Shown: positions 11,125 to 23,876 of the stretch, piece by piece
Position numbering within the stretch: the stretch's first letter is position 1
How the letters are laid out: each line of letters begins with the position of its first letter
Origin: Siphonodentalium dalli
Lineage: Eukaryota > Mollusca > Scaphopoda > Gadilida > Siphonodentaliidae
Direction: 5' to 3'
Length of the DNA stretch: 64,000 bases
Assembly: GCA_032622095.1 (NCBI GenBank)
Contig: CP136069.1
Coordinates: 88,774,618-88,838,617, forward strand
Program-made: the position numbers and the translations under genes
Notes under the pieces: model-generated
The model's input: only the letters and a program-made list of their open reading frames with translations
What the model was told of the DNA's origin: nothing
The model's database searches: none

Positions 11125-11520
11125 ACCCTTAGAATTATTTGTAACCAACTGGTTTTTCATTGGTTCTTCAGCTTGTCCCGTATTGGTAACCGAATTAGAG
11201 AACCATTTGGTTCTTGGTATCCATTGCTCTAGACCAGTTGGAACCAACATAGAACCAAGTGATTCTTTCTTGGTTCCCCATGATAAACCAATATGTGAAA
11301 CAGTAGGTTCTGAATACGACTTTTGGATACTTGTGTAGAACCAATGTGGGAACCAAATGATTCTTAAATTCGCCTCATATACAAAATGTAACCATATACT
11401 AGAACCGATGGTTCTGAGTTTTTCCTGTATTTGTAATCAGTATGTTCTGAATACGATTATTGGTTCCATGTGATGAAACCAATTTGTAAACCAGTAGGTT
11501 TTGAACTAACCAAACGATTC
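11125..11520. repeat. GAACCAA/TTGGTTC-rich degenerate repeat
   Basis: Many copies of GAACCAA, GGAACCAA, TTGGTTC and AAACCA(A/G)T occur irregularly over about 400 bp. It ends just before the Helitron at 11544. Not coding. Confidence 0.6.
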
Positions 11521-11543
11521 TGTGAACAAGTGGACTACAGATA

Positions 11544-12054
11544 TCTCATATATATTTTTGAAGACCTCTGTTTGTTTGTCTGTCTGTCTGTATGTTTGTC
11601 TGTCATTTATACAAATCTACGATTCTCGACCGATCGGGACGAAACTTGGTACGTGTGTGTAGTTTGACCAGGCGGTGGACGTTGTCGTATTGGCGAGCCC
11701 GTGTGGCGCCCGCTTCGCGCATGCGCAGACGAGATCTCGGAAACGAGTGGAGCTATCGACTTGAAATTTGCTATGTGATTGTATCTTGCCCAGGATACGA
11801 ATTTTATCGGGTCGCCGAGCCCGTGCGACGCCAGCTTCGCGCATGCGCAGACGAGATCTCGGAAACGGGTGGAGCTATCGACTTGAAATTTGGTATGTGA
11901 ATATATCTTGACCCGGATACGAATTTTATCGGATCGCCGAGCCCGTGCGACGCCAGCTTCGCGCATGCGCAGACCAGATCTCGGAAACGGGTGGAGCTAT
12001 CGACTTGAAATTTGGTTTTTGAATAGCCCGGACAACGTCGAGCTCATCGGCTAG
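11544..12054 (+). mobile_element. Helitron-like unit 8
   Basis: Starts A|TCTCATATATATTTTTG, TCTG/GTTT microsatellite, three 122-bp cores with NRF1-like sites (about 11714, 11837, 11961), hairpin GCCCGGACAACGTCGAGC and CTAG 12051-12054. The next unit starts immediately. Confidence 0.78.
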
Positions 12055-12537
12055 TCTATTATATATTTTGGAAGATCTGTGTGTTTGTTTGTGTGTGTGT
12101 GTGTAATCGATGAACTCGAAAACGGCCGACCCGATTTCGATGAAACTTGGTATGTGGGGGTATTTTCGGCCGGGGGTGATATAGGCCTATTGATTTTCAG
12201 ATCCGAGGTCAACTTTTCACGTGCCGAGGTCAAATCTGTTTTTACGCTGTGTTACGGGACTTTCATTTGAGTTCGGTGCTTACAAATCGATTCGAAACAT
12301 CGCGAATAATAAAATGCCAGTCATAATAATGACACTGTGAGAATCTTTCGTGTTTCCTCTTTCCAACGATATATAATGCGTATGTATCCGTTTTAGTTAT
12401 CTGCCTCAATTATCAAGAAGAAATGGTACTATCTTCCATCAGGATAAAAACAATGCGTAACTTCTATGACGTCGTTAGAGGTCATAACGTTAGATCGCGT
12501 TAACGCTTAACCGGCCGATGCATTTGACTGTTTCAGA
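12055..12537 (+). mobile_element. Helitron-like unit 9, 5' part, split by the hAT-type element
   Basis: Near-identical to 1333-1836. It runs to GTTTCAGA (12530-12537), where the 5963-bp element begins. It resumes at 18501 with GTTTCAGACGTCTTGGCG, as in the uninterrupted copy. Its 3' end beyond about 18550 was not found. Confidence 0.75.
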
Positions 12538-13299
12538 CACTGTGTAGGAACTGTTACATCGGAAATCGTTCTATCGCCGGTTTGTGATGGTTCTTGCCTG
12601 ATTTGTGACGGTTCTTGCTGATCGAAATTATACATTTTCACGACTTTTTGACAGTTAAAACGCAATTTTGAGGCATCTAGGTGATAATTCGATTAGTTAT
12701 TTTCGATCCCATAACAATCTGTGGCACAAATGAGCGTGTTAATAACGAAACATTCATTGTGCGAGTCATAACAACGACAAGAACCGCGAATTTTAATTAT
12801 TGTTTGGGTTCTCTCCCGATCGATTCGGTTCTATCCCCATTAATCGTTCTATACGGGTAAAACTATTGCTAATATTTGCCATGGTACATGGTTCAAACTG
12901 CCAATTTTGTGAAAGTATACAAAGATAAACACAACAAACTATGCATTAAGTTGAAATTTGCACCACTTGTCATTAATTTCGACGAATTACACTGCCTTTA
13001 TATGCTTATCCAATAAGCTGTGTTACGCCTATCAAAATTCACAAAGTCGCCAGCTAGTTTGAAAAATAACGCGTTTTGCAGGCCCGACATTTCCATGAGT
13101 CAACAGCCGGTTAACAATAGTGAAATTTCATTGCGCTGGACTTCGTAAAGCGTGAGCGTAGACGGGATATATAGAGTTATCTTCTTCTTCTAGCTATCTA
13201 ACCGTCCGTTTAAGACAACCTCGTGTTGCGAGTAAAATCCGCACTTAACTGTGGTCTATACATATGTACAGCCTAAATTAATACTTAGATAAAACAAAG

Positions 13300-15465
13300 A
13301 TTTGGTGGAGACGTGCAGATTCAGCATTCGCAGATGTATTAATTTATAAAAGTAACTTTTTTGCAGACAGTGTTCTGTGTCGTACACAATGAAGGTAGTA
13401 ACAGAGGTCGGATGAATGATGATGCAGATCCTCAATAGTGTGGATATCAGCAGTCTCTATGCCAGGTAGTGATGAAGGATCTGTCAGGAATTGTACTTTT
13501 ATTTCATCTGTACACAGTTTGAATTCAGAAGTGAATATAATCTGATAACATTCAGCTACTAGAGAGAGTGTCCGATCTCTGACAGGTTGTAAATATGTAC
13601 AGTGCAATAGAAAGTGTTGTATGGTTTCAGATTCCTCATAATGACCTCATTACACAGCAAGCATATATCAGAAGTTGAGTTTTTATTGTATCGCTGTTGG
13701 CGTATACCGAGTGAGTATGTAGTAAAGTTTGTCACGAGTCGAAGTTTGGTTGATAGTTTGTAACAGGATCGATGTTGCTCACTGCGGGTCTTCGGAAGCT
13801 GGTTGACTATCCCAGGATTATATGAATATGAATTAAAATAAAGTACTGTAGAAAGCAGCTTCAGCGACAATCCGATCTTTCCAGTACAATTTAACTGCTT
13901 TCTTCACTAGATGTTTCCATTCCTCTTTGCTGTGTGGTGATGTTAGTTCCTCATATATGCACGATAAATCATATTTTAGAAATAGCTTTCTGACCTCTGA
14001 GAACCAACTATTGCTGTTGACATCTTTAAGTAGAAGTTGACGATGGGCGAGCGTTTTTTTCAATGGCCGAGTCAGGTTGTCTACAAACATTGTTGAATAA
14101 AACAAGTACTTTTTGTCGATTTGTCCCTGAATAGGTAAAAGTCCCGATAAAATATATACAGCCGGGTCTGCAACTGCATTTGATAGTATTAAAATCTGTT
14201 TGATAAATTTATGTTGGAAGCACTCCAATAATTTCACATGCTTCGGAGATGGAATTAAAACTTCACATCCATAAGTTGAAACAGGAGCTACATAAATATT
14301 AAATAGATGTATACATGTTTGATGATCCAGGCCATTCTCACCATGGAATCCAAGAGGAATAAGAACATAAGCAGTCCGACGAGCCTTTTTGATATTGTTG
14401 TTTATTGTTTCCAGGAGAGTTTTATTGATAGATGTTGCACGAATAATTCCTAAATGTGAGGATGAGTCAACGTTGGGCATATTTATGTTGTCAATAGTGA
14501 AGGATTCAACTGGATGCTTCATCTTTCCACTTTGGGATACTTTGATAATGACTCTCTTCTTAAGTTGGAGCAAATATCGGTGTTCTCTGCTATACTGGTA
14601 TGCCACATTAATGAGAGTTTGTAGATCAGTGACGTTTGAGTTCACAAGGGCAATATCACCAGGTGTTGATCAGATAAACGTTGTAGGAGATCATTAATAT
14701 AAAGTTTGTAAAGATCGGCGCTCAAAATATTACCTTGCCGCACCCCTTGTAATATTTGGAAACTTGCAGATTTCTTGGATGCCCATTTGATGACAGAAGA
14801 ACAGTCAGAATGAAGATCATCAACAATAGACCATGTGTTGTAGTCAGTTGATGTAATAAAAGTTTTCCGAAGAAGAATTTCTTTACAAACAACGTCAAAA
14901 GCTGACTTGGCATCGAGTAAGGCAATATATACATCTGTTTTGTTGTCATATTGCTCCCTGATTGCTTTCTCTAACAAGAGTGCACCATTTAAAGGAGAAG
15001 CATTTGCTGTGAAACCTCTTTGTAAAGGTGATTGTTCAGGTAAAACGTATTTCCTTAGCTCGTCACGAATGATAACTTCAATAATTAAAGTAGGACAGGT
15101 AGCAGTTATTCCTCTGTAATTTCCAGAATTATTTTTTTCGCCTTTGTTCTTGTAGATAGGGTTGAGAAGACCAGTTTTCAATGCAGTCGGAATAGTGTTA
15201 TGCTGAAGTATCACGTTGATTAATTCAGTTAATATGAATATAAAATTGTCACTAGCATATCGAAAGTGTTCGGCAGAAAGTCCAAAAATATCCTCGGCTT
15301 TCCCTTTATTTAGCGTTGAAATTGAATGCTTCACTTTCTGAATATCAACCACTAATGCTGTCTTCTCAGTCCTAGAAGCTTTGATTGCAGCATAGTCATC
15401 AAGTGCTTGATGGTAAAAAGAAAAGTCATATGAGGTATTGTCATGAGTATCTGTCTTGTATTTTA
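13300..15465 (-). pseudogene. Non-LTR retrotransposon reverse transcriptase, frameshifted
   Basis: On the - strand the frame is open from 15465 (adjacent to the Helitron) to about 14642. It shows KGKAEDIFGLSAEHF, LLNPIYKNKG..NYRGIT, QRGFTANAS, the catalytic block LLDAKSAFD, and GVRQGNILSADLYKLYINDLL. The frame then shifts around 14650, where the YADD block is reduced to DIALVN; at least the first part of that catalytic box is missing. The C-terminal region continues 14645-13833 and, after another shift, 13870-13344. Upstream of the nested Helitron a stop occurs within about 40 nt. It is dead as it stands; the clade is not determined. Confidence 0.85.
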
Positions 15466-16017
15466 TCTATTATATATTTTGGAACTTCTGTCTGTCTGTA
15501 TGTATTTGTGTTATAGACTCGAAAAACTGCTCGACCGATCCGACTCAAATTTGGTGTGTAGGCCTACTTTGATCCGGATAACAATATGGGCGGGTCCAAT
15601 TTCACGTGCGTCCGTGTCCTTGATCTTGATCTCGCTCAAATAGGCATGTTTCTGGACCTCGAACGATCCCACTCAAATTTGGTAGCTGGTTCTACTTTGA
15701 TCACGGGAACAATATGGGCGGGTCCAATTTCACTTGCGACCGTGTCCCTGACCTTGACCTCGCTCATATACGCTCATATAGGCATGTTTCTGGACCTCGA
15801 CCAATCCGACTCAAATTTGGTATAATGTAGGCCTACTTTGATCCCGGGAACAATATGGGTGGGTCCAATTTCACGTGCGACCATGTCCTTGACCTTGACC
15901 ATATTCGCTCATATAGGCATGTTTCCGGGCCGATCGAACAATAGTTTGCCCAGGCGGAGACGATCACAAAAAAATCCCTAAGTAGCCCGGACGAAGAGGA
16001 CCGGGCACATCGGCTAG
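15466..16017 (+). mobile_element. Helitron-like element inside the LINE
   Basis: Inserted between A (15465) and T (16018). Starts TCTATTATATATTTTGGAAC, has diverged tandem modules with CTCAAATTTGGT and ACAATATGGG, and ends with hairpin GCCCGG..CCGGGC and CTAG 16014-16017. The minus-strand copy at 21091-21753 is the same subfamily. Confidence 0.85.
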
Positions 16018-16284
16018 TGTTGTCTATTTTCGTAGACGTATTTTACTCAACAAAAAGCCAAAAATAAGACGTTAAAAGTTAGTTGACACCCATACAATGC
16101 TCTGATTACGCAGTTTATTAAGTTTATGTCGGGCATCCGCTTGCTGGATGCTGATTATCTAGGTTAAATTCTAGAATTCTAGAATATGCAGCTATTAAAG
16201 TATATACAAGCACGGTAATCTTCCATTCAATCATATTTTAGATTGACTAGGGATCTCAGATTTTTTAATAGAAGATATAAAAAA

Positions 16285-16575
16285 GCAAAGAATCCTACAG
16301 TTACAAATATTATTATATGGATGTTAAACCTTTGGTTACTAAATGCGCTGTAATGAGAATTGACATGAATCCTATTGATTAATTTGTAGGAATTCTTAGC
16401 TATTAAGTTCAACAAGCAGTAACATATAAAAAAGAGAAAAGAATCATGCAGTTACAAATATTATTATATGGATGTTAATTCTTTGATGACTAAATGTGCT
16501 ATAAAGAGCAGCGACTTGAATCCTATTGATTTATTTGTAGGAATGCCCGGCTATTAAATTCAACATGCAGTAACA
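16285..16575. repeat. Two-copy direct repeat, period about 152 bp
   Basis: Both copies contain CAGTTACAAATATTATTATA, TGGATGTTAA and GAATCCTATTGATT. Lies inside the hAT-type element. Confidence 0.7.
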
Positions 16576-16654
16576 GATTGTTTGAATTATTAGCTAAACA
16601 TTCATACAAATGAATCATAAAAATTAGTGTTATGGGTGTCTGAACCTGGCTATT

Positions 16655-17050
16655 ACAAGGCACATTATTATTCCTCGCTACTAACGTGTCAAGTGAGCAG
16701 GGACGTGGGCTGGAGGGTATCCAATGTTGGGGCGTCCACCTTGGAATTTCCAACCGCACCATCCCCTTGAAACAGACCAAACTCATGCACAAGGCCTGGG
16801 GTTTGGTTTTCCCCCAACTGCATGACACAATAGCTCTAGATTGTATACCATTCTGAAGTGAATTGATCAGTAGCCTTTGATTGGCCACCATGCAAACCGG
16901 GGGAGAAACTCAGGATACATGGGCCCAGTGAGAAAATGTGGATATCTGAACCTGAAAATTGCAAAAAACATATAGACTGGCTTCAAGATTCCCAAGTGTT
17001 GGAAGTTTCCAACCTGGCGCCCCCACCCCACAAGATTGGAAATGTTCCCA
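16655..17050. repeat. Second copy of the dispersed repeat seen at 6440-7115
   Basis: Shares blocks such as TGGAGGGTATCC-like starts, AACCTGAAAA, CAAGTGTTGGAA and TTGGCCACCATG with the first region, in the same relative order. Confidence 0.45.
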
Positions 17051-18550
17051 ACAGATGGAGAGATAGATGATTTATTTTGCAAAAGAGCATATATTATTTA
17101 ATACAAAGCATACTAATTAAATGGAATTAGATTATTTGTCCATTAAAACCAGTTTCTTGCCAATTGGGGGGGGGGGTAAATATGATATAGAAAACTAGAT
17201 CACACCTGCTCCCTACTTCATGTCCACCCATCATGAGTTTTGGATCAAGTCTAAAGAAGAGGTGTCCATTTGTATATATCAAATATGGTTGATTACATGT
17301 TTAAAGTGTAGGAAAGTATGCAAATGTTAGTCTAAAAACGACAAAATCCCCACTATTAAATTGTTGTCAAATCAAATTAAGAGAACAATTTCAACATATT
17401 GTTGGTGTTAAATTTCAAACCAATCTATTGTAAGATAAGAAATTTGTAACTGTTGAACATTTTGACCAAAGTTGGGGATAGACACCAATTAAGCACCCCC
17501 CTCCCAACCCCCCCCCCCCCCCCCCCCACCACCCAATCACGTCATAACCTATAAGTGATTCAGTTGAATGTGATTTCATAAGTTATATTCATGCCTGGGC
17601 GACAAACATGTGTAAATGTCCCTCAGGCGGACTTCAGAGGAGGAAATATGATGGCGCTGCATGGCATTGAAATATTGTCACACCTGGATCTTTCAATAAT
17701 GCCCAGATTAAGTAAATGAATATAACATATCATATTCTCCTGAGGGTAGATTTATATTACCATTGGTCATTTATATAGGCGGGCATGATTATGATACTTT
17801 ACTCATCGGGACTTTCAATATTTTATTTCTGCCTATTAATGTCACTTAATCTCCCGTATTAGGTATTTATTGTGTTATTTCATGATATACCTGTTCTATT
17901 ATGCAAATTACATAAGCTAGTCATTATCTGGTTTAAAATGTCAGATACACAAGACGATTTTCTGACCCAAGTGCAGAAATCGTTCGAATAAATCTCATGG
18001 ACAGAACCGTCACAGCCATGATCGGTTTGAAATAGAACCGTAACACGCACCCGGGTTGATTACGAGGTTGATTACGAGGTCACAGCTCCCAATTATCAAC
18101 TCCTATCGGGATACTTTCTCAGCTATTTTACAAAAAAATAACACGGGTACACTTTATAGTCAGTGTTTGTCTTCAGAATGCGTTTCATATTTTATACGCC
18201 ACGAAAAACAAAGAAATTGCGTCCACGTGGCTTGATTTTCAGTGGTAACATGTTGATATTTACGCATTAACTCGCTAATACCGAGTTAATTGTGGTCTAG
18301 ATTTCAGGTTTCGATAACACGGCACTTCTGCAGCCTCTGTTCGTTCAGGAAAGTTTAGTATATTCAAGATATCTATAATTATGCGTGATTTTGTCACAAA
18401 AATGATTATTTTCAATCATCAGGAACCGTAACAAATCAGGCAAGAACCATCACACTACCGGCGATAGAACGATTTCCGATGTAACAGTTCCTACACAGTG
18501 GTTTCAGACGTCTTGGCGATATCTCGGGCACCGATGATAATTTCGGCCAA

Positions 18551-19230
18551 TTTGGCCGGTTACTTCATGTGAGTTTTTCATCTGACGTGTGTGTCGGAAT
18601 ATTGATGTGGATGATTTATGTAAATGTTAGCCCAAACTACATTTCCAAGTAACGATGGTTTTGTTGTTTATTTTGAGGAATAATACCGCGTCAGATGAAT
18701 TCAGCCCAAATATGTTAACAGTTGTCGTGTAAAACATTCGGCAGTAAGTTAGCGTTATTTAGTATTTGTGGATGTCCTTTAACATGGGGAAAATAGACTA
18801 CTGCGCTTGAACGAGCATGTGAATTGTCGTTTTTAATGTATAGCAACTTTATAATCAATAACAGAGGCATTCTCTGTCAAATAAGGTCGCTCTATTTACG
18901 ATACCAATTGGGGAACTTTGTAAATTAAATTACGCGTAAACTTAACCTGCTGCAAATAGAAAAGGTGTCGGAATCGGCGTACTCGCCCCAGGGCTAACTC
19001 GCCCCAATTAGCGCGTGCCAACTCCGAATAAAAGGCCAACTCGGAATAAAAGATGCATACGGGGTGTTATATGGCGTTTGGTCCGTTGTTTCTCAATGAA
19101 TATTATTAAAATTTGGTGTATATGTCCGGGCTGGGGCATGGAATACAACAACGTTTGAATTGTTTTTAAATTTACAAATTTGTTGATTTTATTCATTTTG
19201 TTTTCGTTCTGAAACACACTATAAAGTGTA
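18551..19230. other. No gene seen
   Basis: Unremarkable AT-rich DNA. Short direct repeats ACTCGCCCC and CAACTC(C/G)GAATAAAA occur at about 18980-19050. Confidence 0.4.
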
Positions 19231-19232
19231 TA

Positions 19233-19542
19233 TAATATAATAACGAACACGAGACATACATAATTTATAAACTGTTAACAAAAGATATCAAATTCAATAC
19301 ATGACAAAGATGACTCAGTGGAGTTTATAAAGTGAACATAAAAACATTGAGGTAAGAATCTTTTTAAGGAATGCAACTTTATTTAATGATAATAAACACA
19401 TAAATTAAAATAACAAACATGAGACATACATGATTTATAAACTGTTAACAAAAGATATCAAACTCAATACATGACAAAGATGACTCAGTGAAGTTTATAA
19501 AGTGAACATAAAAATATTAAGGTAAAAATCTTTTTAAGCATT
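19233..19542. repeat. Tandem duplication, period about 179 bp
   Basis: Two copies with over 90% identity by eye share ATTTATAAACTGTTAACAAA, TGACAAAGATGACTCAGTG and TTTATAAAGTGAACATAAAA. Confidence 0.85.
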
Positions 19543-20319
19543 ACTAAACCGTTTAGCACAGTCCACTTCACTCATCCGATCATCACTAAACTTCATATTT
19601 ATCTTGATATTGATCTATCAGATGAGAGCTATCAAATATGTTTTTAATTTTATAGAAAAAAATGGTCGCCAGCGGCCATATTGCATTTACGTTATATGTT
19701 ATCGCGTCATGTCGATATCTAGTATTACTTAGAAATTTCACCTTTCCAGATTCATAATTGCTCCATTGACTGTAACAGATGGAATTATTCCCCTCTTCGG
19801 ATAGAGTGTCACTGAAACTTTATTTTGTCAGACTGTCTGTATAGTCACTGATTATATATGGCAATAATCTGTAATAAGATGTAGCACTATTTTATTTTAT
19901 ATTTACATGCAGTGCTGTTTTTATACAACAATTCTAATCCCCCTAGATCATCATGTGATCGACCATACATCGCGCGAGGACCTGGTTGAATTAAGGGGGA
20001 TTTTATGGATAACTTCTGTCCTCAAGCTAGATTATACTTATGACATTTAATGGCATGTTTCTAACGTGGAGGGTTAGATATGCTTGAGACACCACCACTC
20101 TTCAATTCACACCAAGTTATCAGCTGTCATATTCGGATATTAGAACCCATAGCCATGATATATGGTTTATTTTGTGTATACTAGTAATATTGTTATTTTC
20201 AGTACCTTTATATACCAGTACTGTGTATAACAATGTATATAAATTAATCCATGTATACATGTATATTGATTCAACGGATTCAGTGGTTTTGTCCATCAGT
20301 CTATCAAATTTGCGGGGAA

Positions 20320-20900
20320 AACATGGCCACAAGTAGTACACCCTGTTAAATTTCGAATTTGAATCAATTGGCGCACCCTGCAGCCAGCTTTTATTGGAGA
20401 ACTTTTTCTCATGTGGATAGTTTGGGTCACCGCTAGATGTGAGCCATGTTTTGTTCTCAAGCTGTCCTTGTGAAGACATCACTGCCAGCGGTGATCTTGA
20501 ATTTTACTATTTTTATGGCTAAATAATTTGGTTAATCCTACAGACGACACCCCTTGTCCGATCGTCACCAGATTCCACAATGATCTTCTGGATAACCAGG
20601 GTGAGAGTAATCTTATTTTTCCGAATTTCGTTAAAAAACATTACCACAGGCAGCAATTTGGTATCTTACTGTTTGATCCTCTTTTGCGTGACTGAATTGT
20701 TTAGCAACTGTACAGTCATATCCCTCATCTGATAGTCACCACACTTTATATTGATCTTCGGGCTGACAACTAGATGGGAGCTATCGAATGCTTTGAATTT
20801 TTTTGGAAAACATTGTCGCCAGCAGTCATCTTCTATTTTGGTTTTTATATACATGTATATCTCTTCATTCGGATAGCCAGTATTACGTAGGTACTTCAAC
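20320..20900. repeat. Dispersed repeat (GCCAGCxGxCAT family)
   Basis: Two diverged copies of a module with AACA(T)GGCCGCCAGCGGxCATCTTG-type sequence, GATCGTCACC/GATAGTCACC and ATATTGATCTTC. The same module appears at 19600-19750 and 49830-50470. No gene is seen. Confidence 0.5.
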
Positions 20901-21090
20901 TTTCCGCATTCCTGTCATCATTTGAAATATAAAAATTTACCTGATACCATGCATGCACCCTTCAAAATTTGTTTCGTCGTATCTATTTTAATGACCCGTA
21001 TGGTAATATTGATACAGATATATTTGTCAAACATTTCTTTGTATAATATACAGGTATTTAATTTGTAACCAAAACTAGAAATATATAATA

Positions 21091-21753
21091 GTAGCTGGTG
21101 GACCCTACTTCGTCCGGGATGTTCCCCTCTGATTTTCGGAGAATTGCGCGATTTAACCTTGAATTGACCATTTTAAAGGTGAACGTCATGTCGGGTCACG
21201 ATTTGACCCGTCCAAAACACTCCCCGGACAAAAGTCACGACAAAAGTACCCGTCGAAATCCGCCCGGCTTTACCCGATTTGACCTTGAATTGACAATTTT
21301 GAATGTCAAGATCAGGCCAGGGTCATAATTTGACCCACCCGAAACACTCCTGGGACAAAAGTAACAGTAGGTATTATATTTCGTTGAAATACTTCCGTTT
21401 TACCAGATTTGACCTTGAATTGATCTTTTTGAATGTCAAAGTCAGGTCGGGATCAAGATTTGACCCGTCCAAATAGTCCAGAAACATGCCTACATCAGCA
21501 CGTTCGAGAACATGGTCCCACGTGAAATTGGACCCGTCCATATTGCTCCCGGGATCGAAGTAGTCCTACACACAATTTTTTAGTCGGATCGGTCAAGGTC
21601 CAGAAACATGCCTATGAGCGAGGTCAAGTTGACACGTTAAATACCAAATCCGAGTCGGATCAGTCGAGCAGTGTTAGAGTCTATAACACATACACACATG
21701 CATTCATGCATACACACATAAATACAGACAGGTGTTCCAAAATGTATAATCGA
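21091..21753 (-). mobile_element. Helitron-like element, minus strand
   Basis: On the - strand it starts TCGATTATACATTTTGGAAC at 21753. It has a TGTGTATG-rich microsatellite and modules with GACCTTGA and CAAATTTGG. It ends near hairpin CCCGGACGAAGTAGGG and CTAC (mutated CTAG) at 21094-21091. Confidence 0.65.
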
Positions 21754-21904
21754 TAGCTACAACAATTCTATGGTAGATAGTTCACGGCCGACCTGATGCA
21801 TGCATCTTAGTTTTCTTGTTTATTACGCCACCTGTGGTGTTTCTAGCTTTTGAGATTTTGATATCGCGTGGTGGACAGGGCGAATGTATTCTTGGAGATT
21901 TTGT

Positions 21905-22335
21905 GTACCTTACTCAATCGTACCGATAGAATCACGTAGATGCCGAAATTGTAAAGTTAACGTCACCGGTGTATAATATGTTTATGAAAATATGATAAAT
22001 CGTATCGATAGAGTCAGGACAGGCTGAAATTGTAAACTTAAAGTCACCGGTGTAATAATATGTTGTTGAAAATATAAATAATTTGATAGACTGAAAATAA
22101 TATATAACCCATTGGGAGCCCCTGATGTATTCTTGTTTGTACCTTACTCAATCGTACCGATAGAATCACGTAGATGCTTAAATTGTAAAGTTAACGCCAC
22201 CGGTGTATAATACGTTTTTGAAAATGTGTTAAATCGTATCGATAGAGTCAGGACAGGCTGAAATTGTAAACTTAAAGTCACTTGTTGTTGAAAATATAAA
22301 TAATCTGATAGACTGAAAATAATGTGTAACCCATT
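21905..22335. repeat. Tandem duplication, period about 232 bp
   Basis: Both copies contain ACCTTACTCAATCGTACCGA, TATCGATAGAGTCAGGACAG and TGATAGACTGAAAATAAT. Confidence 0.85.
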
Positions 22336-23870
22336 GAGACCCCCTGGTTTAGTGAAGTGCATTGTGGGAAGTTTAATTGTGATTCACCTCCATCTTTATT
22401 TTCTGGAATTATCACCAAGATTTCTCCGCTCTATTCTCTTAAAATTTACCCTGATCGGTCATATTCTTTTGATAATTCTATCTAAATACATCTTAGCTAC
22501 TATTCGGATCTGCTGTCCCGGTCGAAGAAGGTTTAGTTTGACCAAAACGGCTATTGACAAAAGTTTGTTTACAAAAATTGAGCATACTCAATGACCCGTA
22601 GGCCGTACACGCTGTAAATTTTTTATCGAAAACAAATTCAATTTCTTCCATATAAAACATAATTACGCGCTGAACTCTGTCATTTTAAGAATATAGTAGT
22701 ATTATACACATACACACCAAGTTTCTGCTCAAAATTTTGAAAAATGACAGTTTTGTAGACATAAATCGATTTTAATGGCAAATCCCATGCTAAATTTTAT
22801 CATCGAAAAAAAAATAAAAAAATTCTTCGATCTAGGAAATAATTACGTGCTGTACCCTGTCATATTTGACCGGTTCTACCTGATAATTGTGTGACAGTAC
22901 AGTCGCGTTACTTTATACGTCAACATTGGTCATTATCACTCGACAAATTTATTTCGGTCTATCGTATCAACCCCTATTTCCCCCGCGTAGCCTGACTAAG
23001 TGTCTTTATCGCTCCACTAATTTGTATCGTTTCATCGGTATGAATTCCATATCCAATTATCCACATATAACCAACCCAACCTCTAATCCCAGTCCAATTT
23101 ATTTATTTCTTTCATCGGTATATAGTCATGTTACGTAATATTTTATCTTGTGATACTTGTACTTATATGTCTATGGTATTACTATAGTATACCGTATATG
23201 TATATCAATTGCTATTCCTTTCTATATAATCCTGGTGCCAACTATAGAGATAATTTCATACCCCCCCCCCCCCCCCTCAATTTTATATAATTGCTGCTTT
23301 AGTACAGTCACGATGCATTACATGGCAACATCGATCCACTAATTTATGTCAGTTCATCAACTTCATCGGTACAAACCCCTTTTTTCTCCGAGTCCATATA
23401 ACCAACCCAACATCTTATAGAACTCCATAAATGACTATTCTGGCACTATATAGAGATGACTAAGATTCTGACACCCCCCTATTTTTATAGCCTTGTTGCA
23501 ACAGTAGAGTTGATATGCATAATATGTCAACATTGGTCGTTATTGCTCTACAAATTTATATCGGTTCAACCCTTAGTTCCCTGTATCGCCCACCCCTCCC
23601 TCAATTTATTTTTTTCATTTGTATTATAGTCTCGTCACATACACATTTTATCTTTTGTAACTTTTGCTTCAAAGCGTCGAGATCCGCTGCAGACAATACA
23701 AAACTGACAACATTTTGAAATGTAAGCAGGCTTCAAACTCATCTTATCCAAGAAAAACTCTGGTTACATAAAAAAATTGTGTATACGGTCTACGCGCATT
23801 TGTTGCGTTAAAAACCAAAGGCCCCAAGTCAAGGTCCAAATCCCCAACACACTGATGTGTTAACTCCATC
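22336..23870. other. Degenerate repeated AT-rich region
   Basis: A module containing ACAGT(C/A)(G/A)(C/A)G..CATxxGTCAACATTGGTC recurs at about 22895, 23302 and 23502, between C-rich tracts (poly-C at about 23260-23276). No gene is recognised. Confidence 0.4.
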
Positions 23871-23876
23871 TACATA

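Larger units (their letters stand above)
12538..18500. mobile_element. Large hAT-type element with nested insertions
   Basis: Terminal inverted repeats begin CACTGTGTAGGAACTGTTAC and are perfect for about 43 bp, then imperfect to about 95 bp. They are flanked by the 8-bp duplication GTTTCAGA (12530-12537 and 18501-18508). The TSD length fits hAT. I see no hAT transposase; the interior is AT-rich with a LINE relic, a Helitron and local duplications. The empty site exists at 1821-1836. Confidence 0.9.

Noticed and set aside
10920-11132. ORF starting with a run of cysteines
   Set aside because: It is the GTT microsatellite at the end of a TIR element.
11607-11966. 119-codon - strand ORF
   Set aside because: Same 122-bp core repeat in the Helitron at 11544-12054.
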